Positions 7,230 to 14,338 of a stretch of 14,852 bases of DNA are shown piece after piece. The DNA lies in assembly GCA_023265735.1 (NCBI GenBank), contig JAHFSN010000014.1:1-14852 (forward strand), read 5' to 3'. The notes under the pieces were generated by a model. That model saw only the letters and a program-made list of their open reading frames with translations, had not been told where the DNA came from and made no database searches. Each line of letters opens with the position of its first letter. The stretch's first letter is position 1. The translations under genes and the position numbers were made by a program. This DNA is from Spirochaetaceae bacterium (GTDB lineage: Bacteria; Spirochaetota; Spirochaetia; JABEVK01).

Positions 7230-9071
7230 TCAGGCCTTGAACTCGATGGTGACCCGGGTCCCCGGGTGGCTCTCTTCCACCGTGAGGCGCCCCCGGAGGC
7301 TCTCGGTCAGCAGCTGAATCAGGCTGAGGCCAAAGCCCTGGGACTCGGGCGTCAGGGGCATACCGACGCCGTCGTCCCAGACCACCAAGGTTCCCCGCCC
7401 TTCCTCCATGGTGACCGAAACGGCCATCGACCCGGCGGTCTGCGGGCCGAAGGCGTACTTCATGCAGTTGGTGATGAGCTCGTTGACCATGATGCCCAGG
7501 GACTGCACCTTGTTCACGTCGATCACCGCCTCACTGAACTCCTTCTGGACGCGGATAGGCACCGCCCGAGGAAAATTCGTGAGGATCTCGTCCACCAAGG
7601 GAGAAAGGTAGTCACGGATCGAGAGGGAGTACGAACCCTTGGCTTGGTAGAGCTTGTCGTAGAGGCTCATCATGCTATAGACCCGTCCCTTGGCTTCCTC
7701 CAGCGACCTCACCACGACGGGGTTGCCCGAGGCTTCGGCCTGCAGGGTCAAGAGTCCGATCACCGTGCCCATATGGTTCTTGATGCGATGGTGGACTTCC
7801 CGAAGGATGACGTCCTTTTCGTTCAGGAGCCGCCTGACCCTTTCCTCGGTTTCCTTCCGGTCGGTCACGTCGTTTGAGACGCCAATGACACCAATGACCC
7901 GGCCCGCCTCGTCGCGCCAGGGGGACTTGTGCGACTCGATCCACCGAAGCTGGCCGTCGATCTCCAGCTGGTACTCCTGCTTGGCCGGAATGCCGCTGAC
8001 CATGACCTCTTCGTCGGTGGCTCGGAAAGCCCGGGCCCGGCCCGTGGGTTCCAGTTCATCGTGGGACCTCCCCAGGAGATCCTCCCGCCGATACCCGATA
8101 AGCCGGGCCCCGGTCTCGTTGATGACGACGATCTTCCCGTCTCTGTCCTTGGCGTAGATGGCCTCGCTGGCGCTCTCGAGCATGGTTCGCAGCAGGCTCT
8201 TCTCCCGCCTGAGCTTCTCCCAGGATTCCCGCCGGGCCGCCACGACGCTGGCAGCGGTCACGCTGGCGACGATGAGGCCTCCGCCGGCGAGGGTCCAGCC
8301 CGAAGGGGTCTCACCGAGAAGCAGGAAGACCCAGAGCGGATTGAAAACTGGCTCGATAACCGCCAGCAAATTGGCCGTCAGCGCCGAGACCCGCTTGATC
8401 CCGTAGGCGAAGAAGACCGCGGCGAGGCCAATCTGGCCCACGCCCAGGGCCAGGATGGCGCCCAGGGACGTGGCCGAGAACCGGGGCGGCTCCTGGAAGG
8501 CGGCCAGGGAGAGGGCCACCACCGCTGTCAGAAAATGGGACAGCATGAGCGATTGCAGCGGCGTGCCGTCCTTCTGCATTCGGGTGAAGAGGAACATCAG
8601 CGCAAAAGCCAGGCCCGATCCGAGGGCCGCGAGGTTGCCCAGAACGTCCCCGGGGGCCAGCTTTCCGGCAAACAGCAGGATCAGCCCGGCCAGGGTGGCC
8701 ACCAAAGCCACCAGTTGCTCGGGTCTCAGCTTCTCCTTGAGGACCAGGACTCCCAAGATGGCCGTTCCCACGGGGGCCCAATATTGAATCAAGATGGCGT
8801 TGGCCGACGTTGTCAGTTTGTTGGCCAGGACAAACAGAATCATGCAGGCGGCGTAAGCCACGGCGGCCCCAACCAGGGGCCAGCTCCAGTTCAGGCGAAC
8901 CGTCCTCACGATGGCGAGCAGAAAGACCCCGGCGATGAGGCTTCGGATGCCCGCGATCCAGAAGGGATTCCAGTCGATCAGCTTAATAAAGAGGCCGGCC
9001 GTGCTCCAAAGAAAGGCGCAGGCCACGATGGCCAGGGCCCCTTTGACCGCGGGGGAAAGGCTCTGCTGCAT
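7230..9071 (-). CDS. EamA/DMT-type transporter fused to PAS domain and HisKA_2-type sensor histidine kinase
   Basis: One continuous 613-residue frame joins two normally separate proteins. Residues 1-280 contain two EamA (drug/metabolite transporter) repeats, about 11-135 and 145-278, with ten hydrophobic segments and the family ending LLGE(T)PS before the last helix. A charged helix (280-298) leads into a PAS domain (~292-407) ending in the usual DVTDRK. A HisKA_2-type dimerisation region follows, with HHRIKN at 427-432 and likely phosphoacceptor His428. Its HATPase has an N-box (Asn530, Glu531, Asn535), a G1 box DDGVGM (566-571) and a GFGLSL lid (579-584). The even helix count puts PAS and kinase in the cytoplasm, as needed. 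The transporter half may sense or move a metabolite and the kinase may report it; both substrate and output are unknown, and no response regulator is adjacent. The ATG at 9071 has a -10-like TAGGAT six bases upstream. Confidence 0.9.
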   Translation of the reverse strand: MQQSLSPAVKGALAIVACAFLWSTAGLFIKLIDWNPFWIAGIRSLIAGVFLLAIVRTVRLNWSWPLVGAAVAYAACMILFVLANKLTTSANAILIQYWAPVGTAILGVLVLKEKLRPEQLVALVATLAGLILLFAGKLAPGDVLGNLAALGSGLAFALMFLFTRMQKDGTPLQSLMLSHFLTAVVALSLAAFQEPPRFSATSLGAILALGVGQIGLAAVFFAYGIKRVSALTANLLAVIEPVFNPLWVFLLLGETPSGWTLAGGGLIVASVTAASVVAARRESWEKLRREKSLLRTMLESASEAIYAKDRDGKIVVINETGARLIGYRREDLLGRSHDELEPTGRARAFRATDEEVMVSGIPAKQEYQLEIDGQLRWIESHKSPWRDEAGRVIGVIGVSNDVTDRKETEERVRRLLNEKDVILREVHHRIKNHMGTVIGLLTLQAEASGNPVVVRSLEEAKGRVYSMMSLYDKLYQAKGSYSLSIRDYLSPLVDEILTNFPRAVPIRVQKEFSEAVIDVNKVQSLGIMVNELITNCMKYAFGPQTAGSMAVSVTMEEGRGTLVVWDDGVGMPLTPESQGFGLSLIQLLTESLRGRLTVEESHPGTRVTIEFKA

Positions 9072-9077
9072 TCCCCT

Positions 9078-9083
9078 ATCCTA
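9078..9083 (-). promoter_or_regulatory. Putative -10 element of the transporter-kinase gene
   Basis: TAGGAT on the minus strand ends exactly six bases before the ATG at 9071, the same geometry as the hemolysin III and dehydrogenase genes. No convincing -35 is found at 16-18 bases. The following AGGGGA could alternatively be read as a very close purine-rich ribosome site, so this call is weak. Confidence 0.3.
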
Positions 9084-9151
9084 CCCTGGCCCCCAACCGC
9101 GATGCCAGATGTCCATGGGGCGAAGGGAACACTTTCCCTGCGGTCCGGTGA

Positions 9152-9180
9152 TTGATCTGGAGTTCGTATCTTGGTATTCC
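9152..9180 (+). promoter_or_regulatory. Putative promoter of the PRPP-synthetase-like gene
   Basis: TTGATC (9152-9157) is followed by a 17-base spacer and TATTCC (9175-9180), with TGG immediately before the -10 (extended -10). The match is moderate (four and three of six). A GGGAG at 9187-9191, five bases before the ATG at 9197, supplies a ribosome site. Confidence 0.35.
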
Positions 9181-9196
9181 TTAAGCGGGAGAATTC

Positions 9197-10189
9197 ATGA
9201 GGACAGACGAAATCAAGATTTTCGCCGGCAGCTCCGGGGGACCCTTTGCCCAAGGAATGTGCCGTTCGCTCGGAATCGAGCTCGGGCGCAGCGATGTGAG
9301 AAAATTCTCCGACGGAAACCTGTTCGTCCGGGTGGGAGAAACCGTGAGGTCCCGGGAAGTCTACCTCGTCCAACCCATCGGATTGTCCCCCAACGATGAG
9401 TTCACCGAGATCCTCTTCTGGATGGACGCTTTCAAAAGGGCGAGTGCCAGTTCCGTGACGGCGGTCATCCCCTATTTTGGGTACGCCAAGGGCGATAAGA
9501 AGGACGAGCCCCGGGTTTCGATCCGGGCCCGGGTCTGCGCCGAGAGCCTCGAACTCGCCGGGGCCGACCGCGTGGTCTGTCTCGACCTCCACAGTCCCCA
9601 GATCCAGGGTTTCTTCAAGAAACCCGTCGATCACATCTACGCCCTTCCCGTCCTGGCGGGCTGGATTCGCCGCGAGAAGCTGTCCAACCCCGTCCTCGTC
9701 AGCCCCGATCTGGGCTTTCTCAAGCAGACCCGTCGGTTTGCCGAGGAGCTGGGGTTCCCGATGGCCGTGGGAGAAAAGGTCCGACGGGGCCACGACGAGA
9801 AGGCCGAAGTCCTGGAAATCATGGGAGAGGTGAAGGGACGAGACTGCGTGATCGTCGACGATTTCACCATTTCCGGGGGCACCTTGGCCGACCTGGCCCG
9901 GGGCCTCAGGGAACGGGGGGCGAAGCGAATCTTGGCCGTCCTCAGCCATTGCCTGATCCGACCCGAGGGCATAGCCCGCATCGAGGCCAGCGCCATCGAA
10001 ACCGTGGTGACCACCGACAGCGTCGACAACCCGTGGTCCCGGTGCCATCCCCGGTTCCAGACGATCTCCGTCGCGCCCCTGTTTGCCGAAACGGTGCGCC
10101 GCATCCACAGCGGGGAGTCGGTGAGCCCCCTGTTTGACGCCTGGGAAGATCCGGCGGTGGTGGCCTGCCTGGACGCCGACGAAACCTAG
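9197..10189 (+). CDS. Ribose-phosphate pyrophosphokinase (PRPP synthetase) homologue, divergent active site
   Basis: The 330-residue protein aligns along its whole length with PRPP synthetase, which makes PRPP from ribose 5-phosphate and ATP for nucleotide, His and Trp synthesis. Conserved: FSDGN (37-41), DAFKRASA (77-84), IPYFGYA (91-97), catalytic His132 in DLHSPQIQGFF, and the C-terminal GESVSPLF. Altered: the ATP-binding YARQDRK of standard enzymes reads YAKGDKK (96-102). The flexible-loop DKRR reads EKVRRGHDEK (193-202, Lys and Arg kept). The ribose-phosphate loop DDxxDTxGT reads DDFTISGGT (221-229), losing the second Asp. It may be a paralogue with other donor specificity or regulation, or a functional divergent enzyme. 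No symbol is given because a canonical prs may exist elsewhere. It is divergent from the transporter-kinase gene. Confidence 0.85.
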   Translation: MRTDEIKIFAGSSGGPFAQGMCRSLGIELGRSDVRKFSDGNLFVRVGETVRSREVYLVQPIGLSPNDEFTEILFWMDAFKRASASSVTAVIPYFGYAKGDKKDEPRVSIRARVCAESLELAGADRVVCLDLHSPQIQGFFKKPVDHIYALPVLAGWIRREKLSNPVLVSPDLGFLKQTRRFAEELGFPMAVGEKVRRGHDEKAEVLEIMGEVKGRDCVIVDDFTISGGTLADLARGLRERGAKRILAVLSHCLIRPEGIARIEASAIETVVTTDSVDNPWSRCHPRFQTISVAPLFAETVRRIHSGESVSPLFDAWEDPAVVACLDADET

Positions 10190-10199
10190 GGCTTGGATC

Positions 10200-10295
10200 T
10201 CGCCATTTTGACTTCGTCTCGGTCGTGTGCGGTGCTCGGCGTGCACACAGCACGCCTGTGCTCCGTGCACTCCCTCGACTTTGCCAAAATGCCGA
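10200..10295. repeat. Long imperfect palindrome between convergent genes
   Basis: Bases 10200-10237 pair with 10258-10295 in one unbroken register (coordinates sum to 20495), giving 25 Watson-Crick pairs and 2 G-T pairs out of 38. A one-base bulge (10257) then leads to a perfect 7-base stem, GGCGTGC (10238-10244) with GCACGCC (10250-10256), closing a five-base ACACA loop. The outer arms share GCCATTTTG-like and CAAAATGCC-like ends. CGTGCAC (10240-10246, 10264-10270) and GTGCTC (10232-10237, 10258-10263) also occur as direct repeats. It lies between the stops at 10189 and 10359. It could be an extragenic palindromic (REP/MITE-like) element, a bidirectional terminator or a structured RNA. No T tract follows the stem. 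Confidence 0.7.
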
Positions 10296-10358
10296 TCTCC
10301 TTCGCCCAGATCTACACGGGCTTCGCTTTGCTCGCCTTCTGCCTCGGTGAGGACTTGC

Positions 10359-11372
10359 CTAGCTTTCGGGGACGGTGACCTGGAGCCGGTCCGACCAGTC
10401 CCTCAGGGTGGCCTCCAGGGTGGCGGGCAGGGAGAGGCCCTCGGCACGGGCCTTGGCCTCGGCGGCCCGGCTGCGGTCGCCCGGGAGCCGGTCGGTGTCA
10501 CCGTCTTGCCGGGCCCGGCGCTTCATGGAGACGATGCGGTCCTCGATGACGCCCTTGCCTCCAAACCACGCCAAGTCGAAGGCCAGGACCATCTGGTTGT
10601 GGGTGCGGAGTCCTCCCCCTGGTGAAACTTCGTCGAGGGTAGGCCCGCCGGTGAGGACCCCGGTCAGCACCTCGCCCAGAAGGGCCAGGGCCAGGCCCTT
10701 GGGGCCCCCAATGGGCTCCACGGCTCCGGCGAGGAGTTCCTTGGCGTCGGTGGAAGGAACCCCGTCGGGGCCGCGGCCCCAGTGCGGCGGAGCTTCGGTT
10801 CCGGAGGCAGCCATGGCGTTCAAGTTCCCCAACGACGAATAGGCAAGACACAGGTCCGCCGAAAGGGCCCCTGGGCCCGTGCCCAGGCCCCAGCCCAGGG
10901 GGTTGTTCCCGATCTGCCGATGGGAGCGCCCGGGAAACGCCATCCCCGCGTCGGTGTTCGACCATACCACCACGAGGAAACCCTGCTCGGCTCCGATTTG
11001 GGTGTACGGGTCGCCTGCCAGGAAATGGTTGGACCTCCGGATCCCGGCGTACCCCACCCCGGAACGTCCGGCGAGCTCCAGGGCCCGGCGGGTCACGTGG
11101 GAACAGAGGACCTCCCCGAGACCCCCGTCGCCGTCCCAAACCTCGATGGCGGGTCCCTCGCTCACGAGCTCCAGTTGAGGAACCGGATTGACCAGTCCGT
11201 CGGCCAGCCATCCCAGCCGCTGGGGGAGGTAGGAGACGTCGTGGTGACCCAGGCCCCGTAGGCTGGCCCGGCGGAAGATTTCGGCGGCCAGAAGAGCCTG
11301 GGAGGAAGGGACGCCAGAGGCCTCCAAAAGACGATGCGTCCAGAGCTCGAGGGAGACAGGGGTAAGAAGCAT
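10359..11372 (-). CDS. Malate/L-lactate dehydrogenase (Ldh_2) family oxidoreductase
   Basis: A 337-residue NAD(P)-dependent 2-hydroxyacid dehydrogenase of the Ldh_2 family (malate, lactate, ureidoglycolate, diketogulonate and similar substrates), probably cytoplasmic. Residues counted from the ATG at 11372: the N-terminal RGLGHHD (39-45) corresponds to the family RGxxSHG with its histidine; SNHF (114-117), GNNPLG (155-160) and GGPKG (222-226) match the cofactor and substrate regions. The C terminus has PGDRSR in place of the usual PGE-R-like segment. The frame is open to an ATG at 11492, but the extra 40 residues are low-complexity and unlike the family, and a TGG-TATAGT extended -10 ends six bases before 11372, so the shorter start is chosen. 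SHG-to-HHD is unusual and substrate is not predictable. It is divergent from rimO and convergent with the PRPP-synthetase homologue. Confidence 0.85.
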   Translation of the reverse strand: MLLTPVSLELWTHRLLEASGVPSSQALLAAEIFRRASLRGLGHHDVSYLPQRLGWLADGLVNPVPQLELVSEGPAIEVWDGDGGLGEVLCSHVTRRALELAGRSGVGYAGIRRSNHFLAGDPYTQIGAEQGFLVVVWSNTDAGMAFPGRSHRQIGNNPLGWGLGTGPGALSADLCLAYSSLGNLNAMAASGTEAPPHWGRGPDGVPSTDAKELLAGAVEPIGGPKGLALALLGEVLTGVLTGGPTLDEVSPGGGLRTHNQMVLAFDLAWFGGKGVIEDRIVSMKRRARQDGDTDRLPGDRSRAAEAKARAEGLSLPATLEATLRDWSDRLQVTVPES

Positions 11373-11378
11373 TCCTGA

Positions 11379-11406
11379 ACTATACCAGGGAACCTCCGCT
11401 TGGCTA
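11379..11406 (-). promoter_or_regulatory. Promoter of the Ldh_2 dehydrogenase gene, predicted leaderless
   Basis: On the minus strand TATAGT (11384-11379, five of six) is preceded by TGG, an extended -10. TAGCCA (11406-11401) lies 16 bases upstream as a weak -35. Six bases separate the -10 from the ATG at 11372, so +1 would be the A of ATG. There is no Shine-Dalgarno at a usable distance. Confidence 0.5.
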
Positions 11407-11479
11407 GGGGGTTGGGGGTCTTGTCCAGAACAATCGCTCATTTCCCGGGCCGGCCCGCCCTCGTCCCGATACCCGAGTC

Positions 11480-11508
11480 TTGAAGTCAACATTCCTTTTC
11501 GCTATAGT
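11480..11508 (+). promoter_or_regulatory. Promoter of rimO, near-leaderless transcript
   Basis: TTGAAG (11480-11485, four of six) is followed by a 17-base spacer and TATAGT (11503-11508, five of six). Eight bases follow before ATG 11517, so the predicted 5' leader is only about two bases and no Shine-Dalgarno is present. Confidence 0.55.
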
Positions 11509-11516
11509 TCCAAGTC

Positions 11517-12836
11517 ATGCCTAAGACCTTTTATATCGAGAATCTCGGCTGCTTCAAGAATCAAGTCGACGCCGAATACATGATCACCGCTCTCCAGGAC
11601 AAGGGCTACGCCCGGGCCGAGACCGCCGAAACCGCCGAATTGATCCTGGTCAACACCTGCACGTTCATCGAATCCGCCAAGAAGGAATCGATCGACACCT
11701 TTTTTCAGCTCCGCCAAGCCCGCAAGGACGCCAAGATCGTGATGACGGGGTGCATGGCCGAAAGGTACGGCAAAGACCTCCTGGAGATGATTCCTGAGGC
11801 CGACGGCATCTTTGGCAACCGGGATCCCCAGCGCATTACCGACATCGCCGACGAAGTCTTGGCAGGAAAGAAGTCGACGTATTTCCCTCCCAACATGCGC
11901 AAGGCCCCCCGACGGAAGCAGTTTCTCTCCCTCAAGAACAGCGTCTACGTGAAGATCAGCGAGGGCTGTTCGAACGCCTGCACCTTCTGCGCCATCCCCA
12001 AGTTCCGGGGAACCCTATCAAGCCGGTCCTTGGACGATGTGGCCACCGAAATCGAGGGCCTCATCGACAGCGGAGTGAAGGAGATCAACCTCATTGCCCA
12101 GGACCTGGCCAGTTTCGGCCTCGACCGGGGCCAGGACGACTTTCTTCCCCTCCTGGAACGGATCCTGCGCAAGCCGGGGGACTACTGGCTGCGCATGCTC
12201 TACCTCTACCCCGACCGGTTTCCCGAGGGCGTCCTGAACCTGGCCAAGTCCGACACCCGGCTTCTCCCCTACTTCGACCTCCCCTTCCAGCACGCCTCGG
12301 GCCGGCTGCTCAAGCTCATGGGCCGCCGGGGAGACGACGCCGAATACCTCGACCTCATCTCCCGGATCCGCGGCACCGTGCCGAACGCCGTGGTCCGTTC
12401 TACCTTCATTGTAGGATTCCCCGGCGAGAGGGACAGCGACTTCGAGACCCTCCTCGATTTTCAGCAGAAGGCCAAGATCGACTGGATGGGCGTGTTCACC
12501 TACAGCCGCGAAGAAGGCACCCCCGCGTACCGGATGCAGTCCGAAGACGCCTTTGAGCTCTTCCGCCCGAAGGCCGAGGAGCGCAAACACCTGCTGGAAG
12601 ACGCCCAGAACGAGATCACGGCGGCCAGCTTGGACCGCTGGGTCGGCCAGGACCTGGAAGTTCTGATCGAAGAGCCCATCCAGGGTTCGGCCATGGGTCT
12701 GGGGAGGAGCTTCCTCCAGGCCCAGGAAGTCGATGGCCTGGTCGTGGTCCACGGAGAGGGGCTCACACCCGGACAGGTCGTCCGCACCCACGTGACCAAG
12801 CGCAACGGCGTCGACCTCGAGGCGCGAGTTCTCTAG
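11517..12836 (+). CDS. rimO: Ribosomal protein S12 methylthiotransferase RimO
   Basis: This radical-SAM methylthiotransferase adds a methylthio group to the conserved aspartate of ribosomal protein S12, using two [4Fe-4S] clusters. The 439 residues show the standard three parts. The N-terminal UPF0004 domain carries Cys12, Cys48 and Cys79 for the auxiliary cluster. The radical-SAM core has Cys151-x3-Cys155-x2-Cys158, IAQDLASFG, and FDLPFQHAS. A C-terminal TRAM domain spans roughly 372-439. RimO rather than MiaB is indicated by the LGCFKNQVDAE start (usually LGCPKNxVDSE), the IAQD segment and the TFIVGFPGE stretch. The Pro-to-Phe change after Cys12 is minor. The start at 11517 is supported by the homologous N terminus and a promoter whose -10 ends eight bases upstream. 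The small membrane-protein gene begins four bases after the stop and is probably co-transcribed. Confidence 0.95.
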   Translation: MPKTFYIENLGCFKNQVDAEYMITALQDKGYARAETAETAELILVNTCTFIESAKKESIDTFFQLRQARKDAKIVMTGCMAERYGKDLLEMIPEADGIFGNRDPQRITDIADEVLAGKKSTYFPPNMRKAPRRKQFLSLKNSVYVKISEGCSNACTFCAIPKFRGTLSSRSLDDVATEIEGLIDSGVKEINLIAQDLASFGLDRGQDDFLPLLERILRKPGDYWLRMLYLYPDRFPEGVLNLAKSDTRLLPYFDLPFQHASGRLLKLMGRRGDDAEYLDLISRIRGTVPNAVVRSTFIVGFPGERDSDFETLLDFQQKAKIDWMGVFTYSREEGTPAYRMQSEDAFELFRPKAEERKHLLEDAQNEITAASLDRWVGQDLEVLIEEPIQGSAMGLGRSFLQAQEVDGLVVVHGEGLTPGQVVRTHVTKRNGVDLEARVL

Positions 12837-12840
12837 ATCC

Positions 12841-13353
12841 ATGTTCGATGTTCACTTGACCTGGTTCGAAACGTCTGGTGAGATGGGCCTCAAATTCCCC
12901 CTGGGAGCCCGGATCACCTCACTAGTCATCGCCCTGGTCCTGGGGCTGGCCAGCTTCACCGGCGGTCCGCCCAGCCTCCTGGGTCTGGGACTCACCTTGC
13001 TCTTTGTCCTGGGTGCCGTCTACGAGGAACGGTGGACCTTTGCCCGTTCCGGGGAGGTGGCCTTCCGCTGGGGCCTGTGGGGTCTGGCGCGGACAACGCG
13101 GTGGGACGCCAGCCAGGTCGAAGGGCTCTGGCTGAGCGCCTTCCGCCGGGGCCTCGTTCCTGGCGCCCAGGAAGAGACCACCGGCTACCGAAGGGGCCGC
13201 CCCCTGAATGCCGTCCTCACCATCCATTTCACCAACGGGTCGAGCCGAGTCCTGGAGCGCAGGCCGGCCCGACACCGGACCGACCTGGACGAAACGGCTC
13301 AGCGGCTGGCCGAGGCCTCGGGACTCTCGCTCGCCCGCGATTCGTCGTGGTGA
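12841..13353 (+). CDS. Small membrane protein of unknown function
   Basis: Not recognised as a named family. The 170-residue protein has a short polar N terminus and two closely spaced hydrophobic helices (about 24-39 and 45-61). A cytoplasm-like C-terminal half follows with a repeated Trp/Arg pattern, including RWGLWGLARTTRW (76-88), and a beta-rich stretch (~123-140). This layout, two helices then a small beta domain, resembles bacterial PH-like or YdbT/YcxB-like membrane proteins, but that is a shape argument only. The ATG at 12841 lies four bases after the rimO stop with no clear Shine-Dalgarno; Met15 (12883) is an alternative start. Its last 55 bases overlap the antisense 3' end of the dppF-type gene. 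GC-rich codon use matches the neighbours and it sits in operon distance, so it is probably real. Confidence 0.7.
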   Translation: MFDVHLTWFETSGEMGLKFPLGARITSLVIALVLGLASFTGGPPSLLGLGLTLLFVLGAVYEERWTFARSGEVAFRWGLWGLARTTRWDASQVEGLWLSAFRRGLVPGAQEETTGYRRGRPLNAVLTIHFTNGSSRVLERRPARHRTDLDETAQRLAEASGLSLARDSSW

Positions 13354-14338
13354 AGGAAACAGGCCACCTGGTGGCCGCTGGCCACCGGCACCAGCGCCGG
13401 CACCCGCTCTAGGCACTTGGGCATCCGATGGGGGCATCTGTCGCTGAAGTAGCAGCCCTTCCTCTCCCGGTCGGGAAACGGAACGTCCCCCTCCAGAATG
13501 ATCCGTTTGCGGTGACGCTCCACCTCGGGATCGGGGATAGGCACCGCCGAGAGCAGGGCGTCGGTGTAGGGATGAAGAGGACGGTTGTAGAGTTCGGCCG
13601 CGGGAGCCACCTCCACGATGACGCCCAGGTACATGACGGCCACCCTGGTCGAGATGTACTCGACGACGGCCAAGTCGTGGGCAATGAACAGGTACGTGAG
13701 TCCGAACTCGTCCTGGATGTCCCGAAAGAGGTTGAGGATCTGCGCCTGGATGGACACATCGAGGGCACTGACCGGTTCGTCGGCGAGGACAAGCTGGGGT
13801 CTCAGGGCCAGGGCCCGGGCGATGCCCACCCGCTGCCGCTGGCCCCCCGAAAACTCGTGGGGATAGCGGTTCCTCGTCCGAGGCGACAGCCCGACCTTCT
13901 GTAAAAGAAGCTCGACGCGCTCGGAAATTTCGGCATTCGTCAGCGGCTCTTTGGAATTCTGGCGGAAGATCTTCAGGGGTTCGGCCACGCTCTGGCCAAC
14001 GGTCATGCGAGGGTCAAGGGACGCAAAGGGATCCTGGAACACCATCTGAAAATGGCGCCGGGCCAGGGTTAACTCGCGGTGGGACAGTTTGGTCAGATCC
14101 TGGCCCTGAAAGAGCACCTCTCCCGAGGTGGGCTTATGCAGCTGGGCGATGGCCCGGGCCGTCGTCGACTTCCCGCATCCCGACTCACCCACCAGGCCCA
14201 GGGTCTCCCCGGCCTTGATCTCGAGGTCCACGCCGTCCACGGCCCGAATCTTGCCGTGCCTCACCCAGGGTCCCCAGCCCACTTGGAAGGGAAAATGAAG
14301 CTTCAGGTTACGGACCTGCAGGAGCACTTCGTTGTCCA

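Noticed and set aside
7251..7267. Perfect palindrome GACCCGGGTC plus adjacent CCCGGGT as a possible terminator for livF
   Set aside because: It encodes conserved kinase C-terminal residues, the loop would be very short and no T tract follows; GC-rich coding sequence produces such palindromes often.
7929..9155. 408-codon plus-strand frame opposite the transporter-kinase gene
   Set aside because: Low-complexity Gln/Gly/His-rich translation antisense to a gene with clear domains.
10193..10378. 61-codon plus-strand frame between the PRPP-synthetase homologue and the dehydrogenase
   Set aside because: It reads through the long palindrome, has no Shine-Dalgarno or domain, and its end overlaps the dehydrogenase gene.
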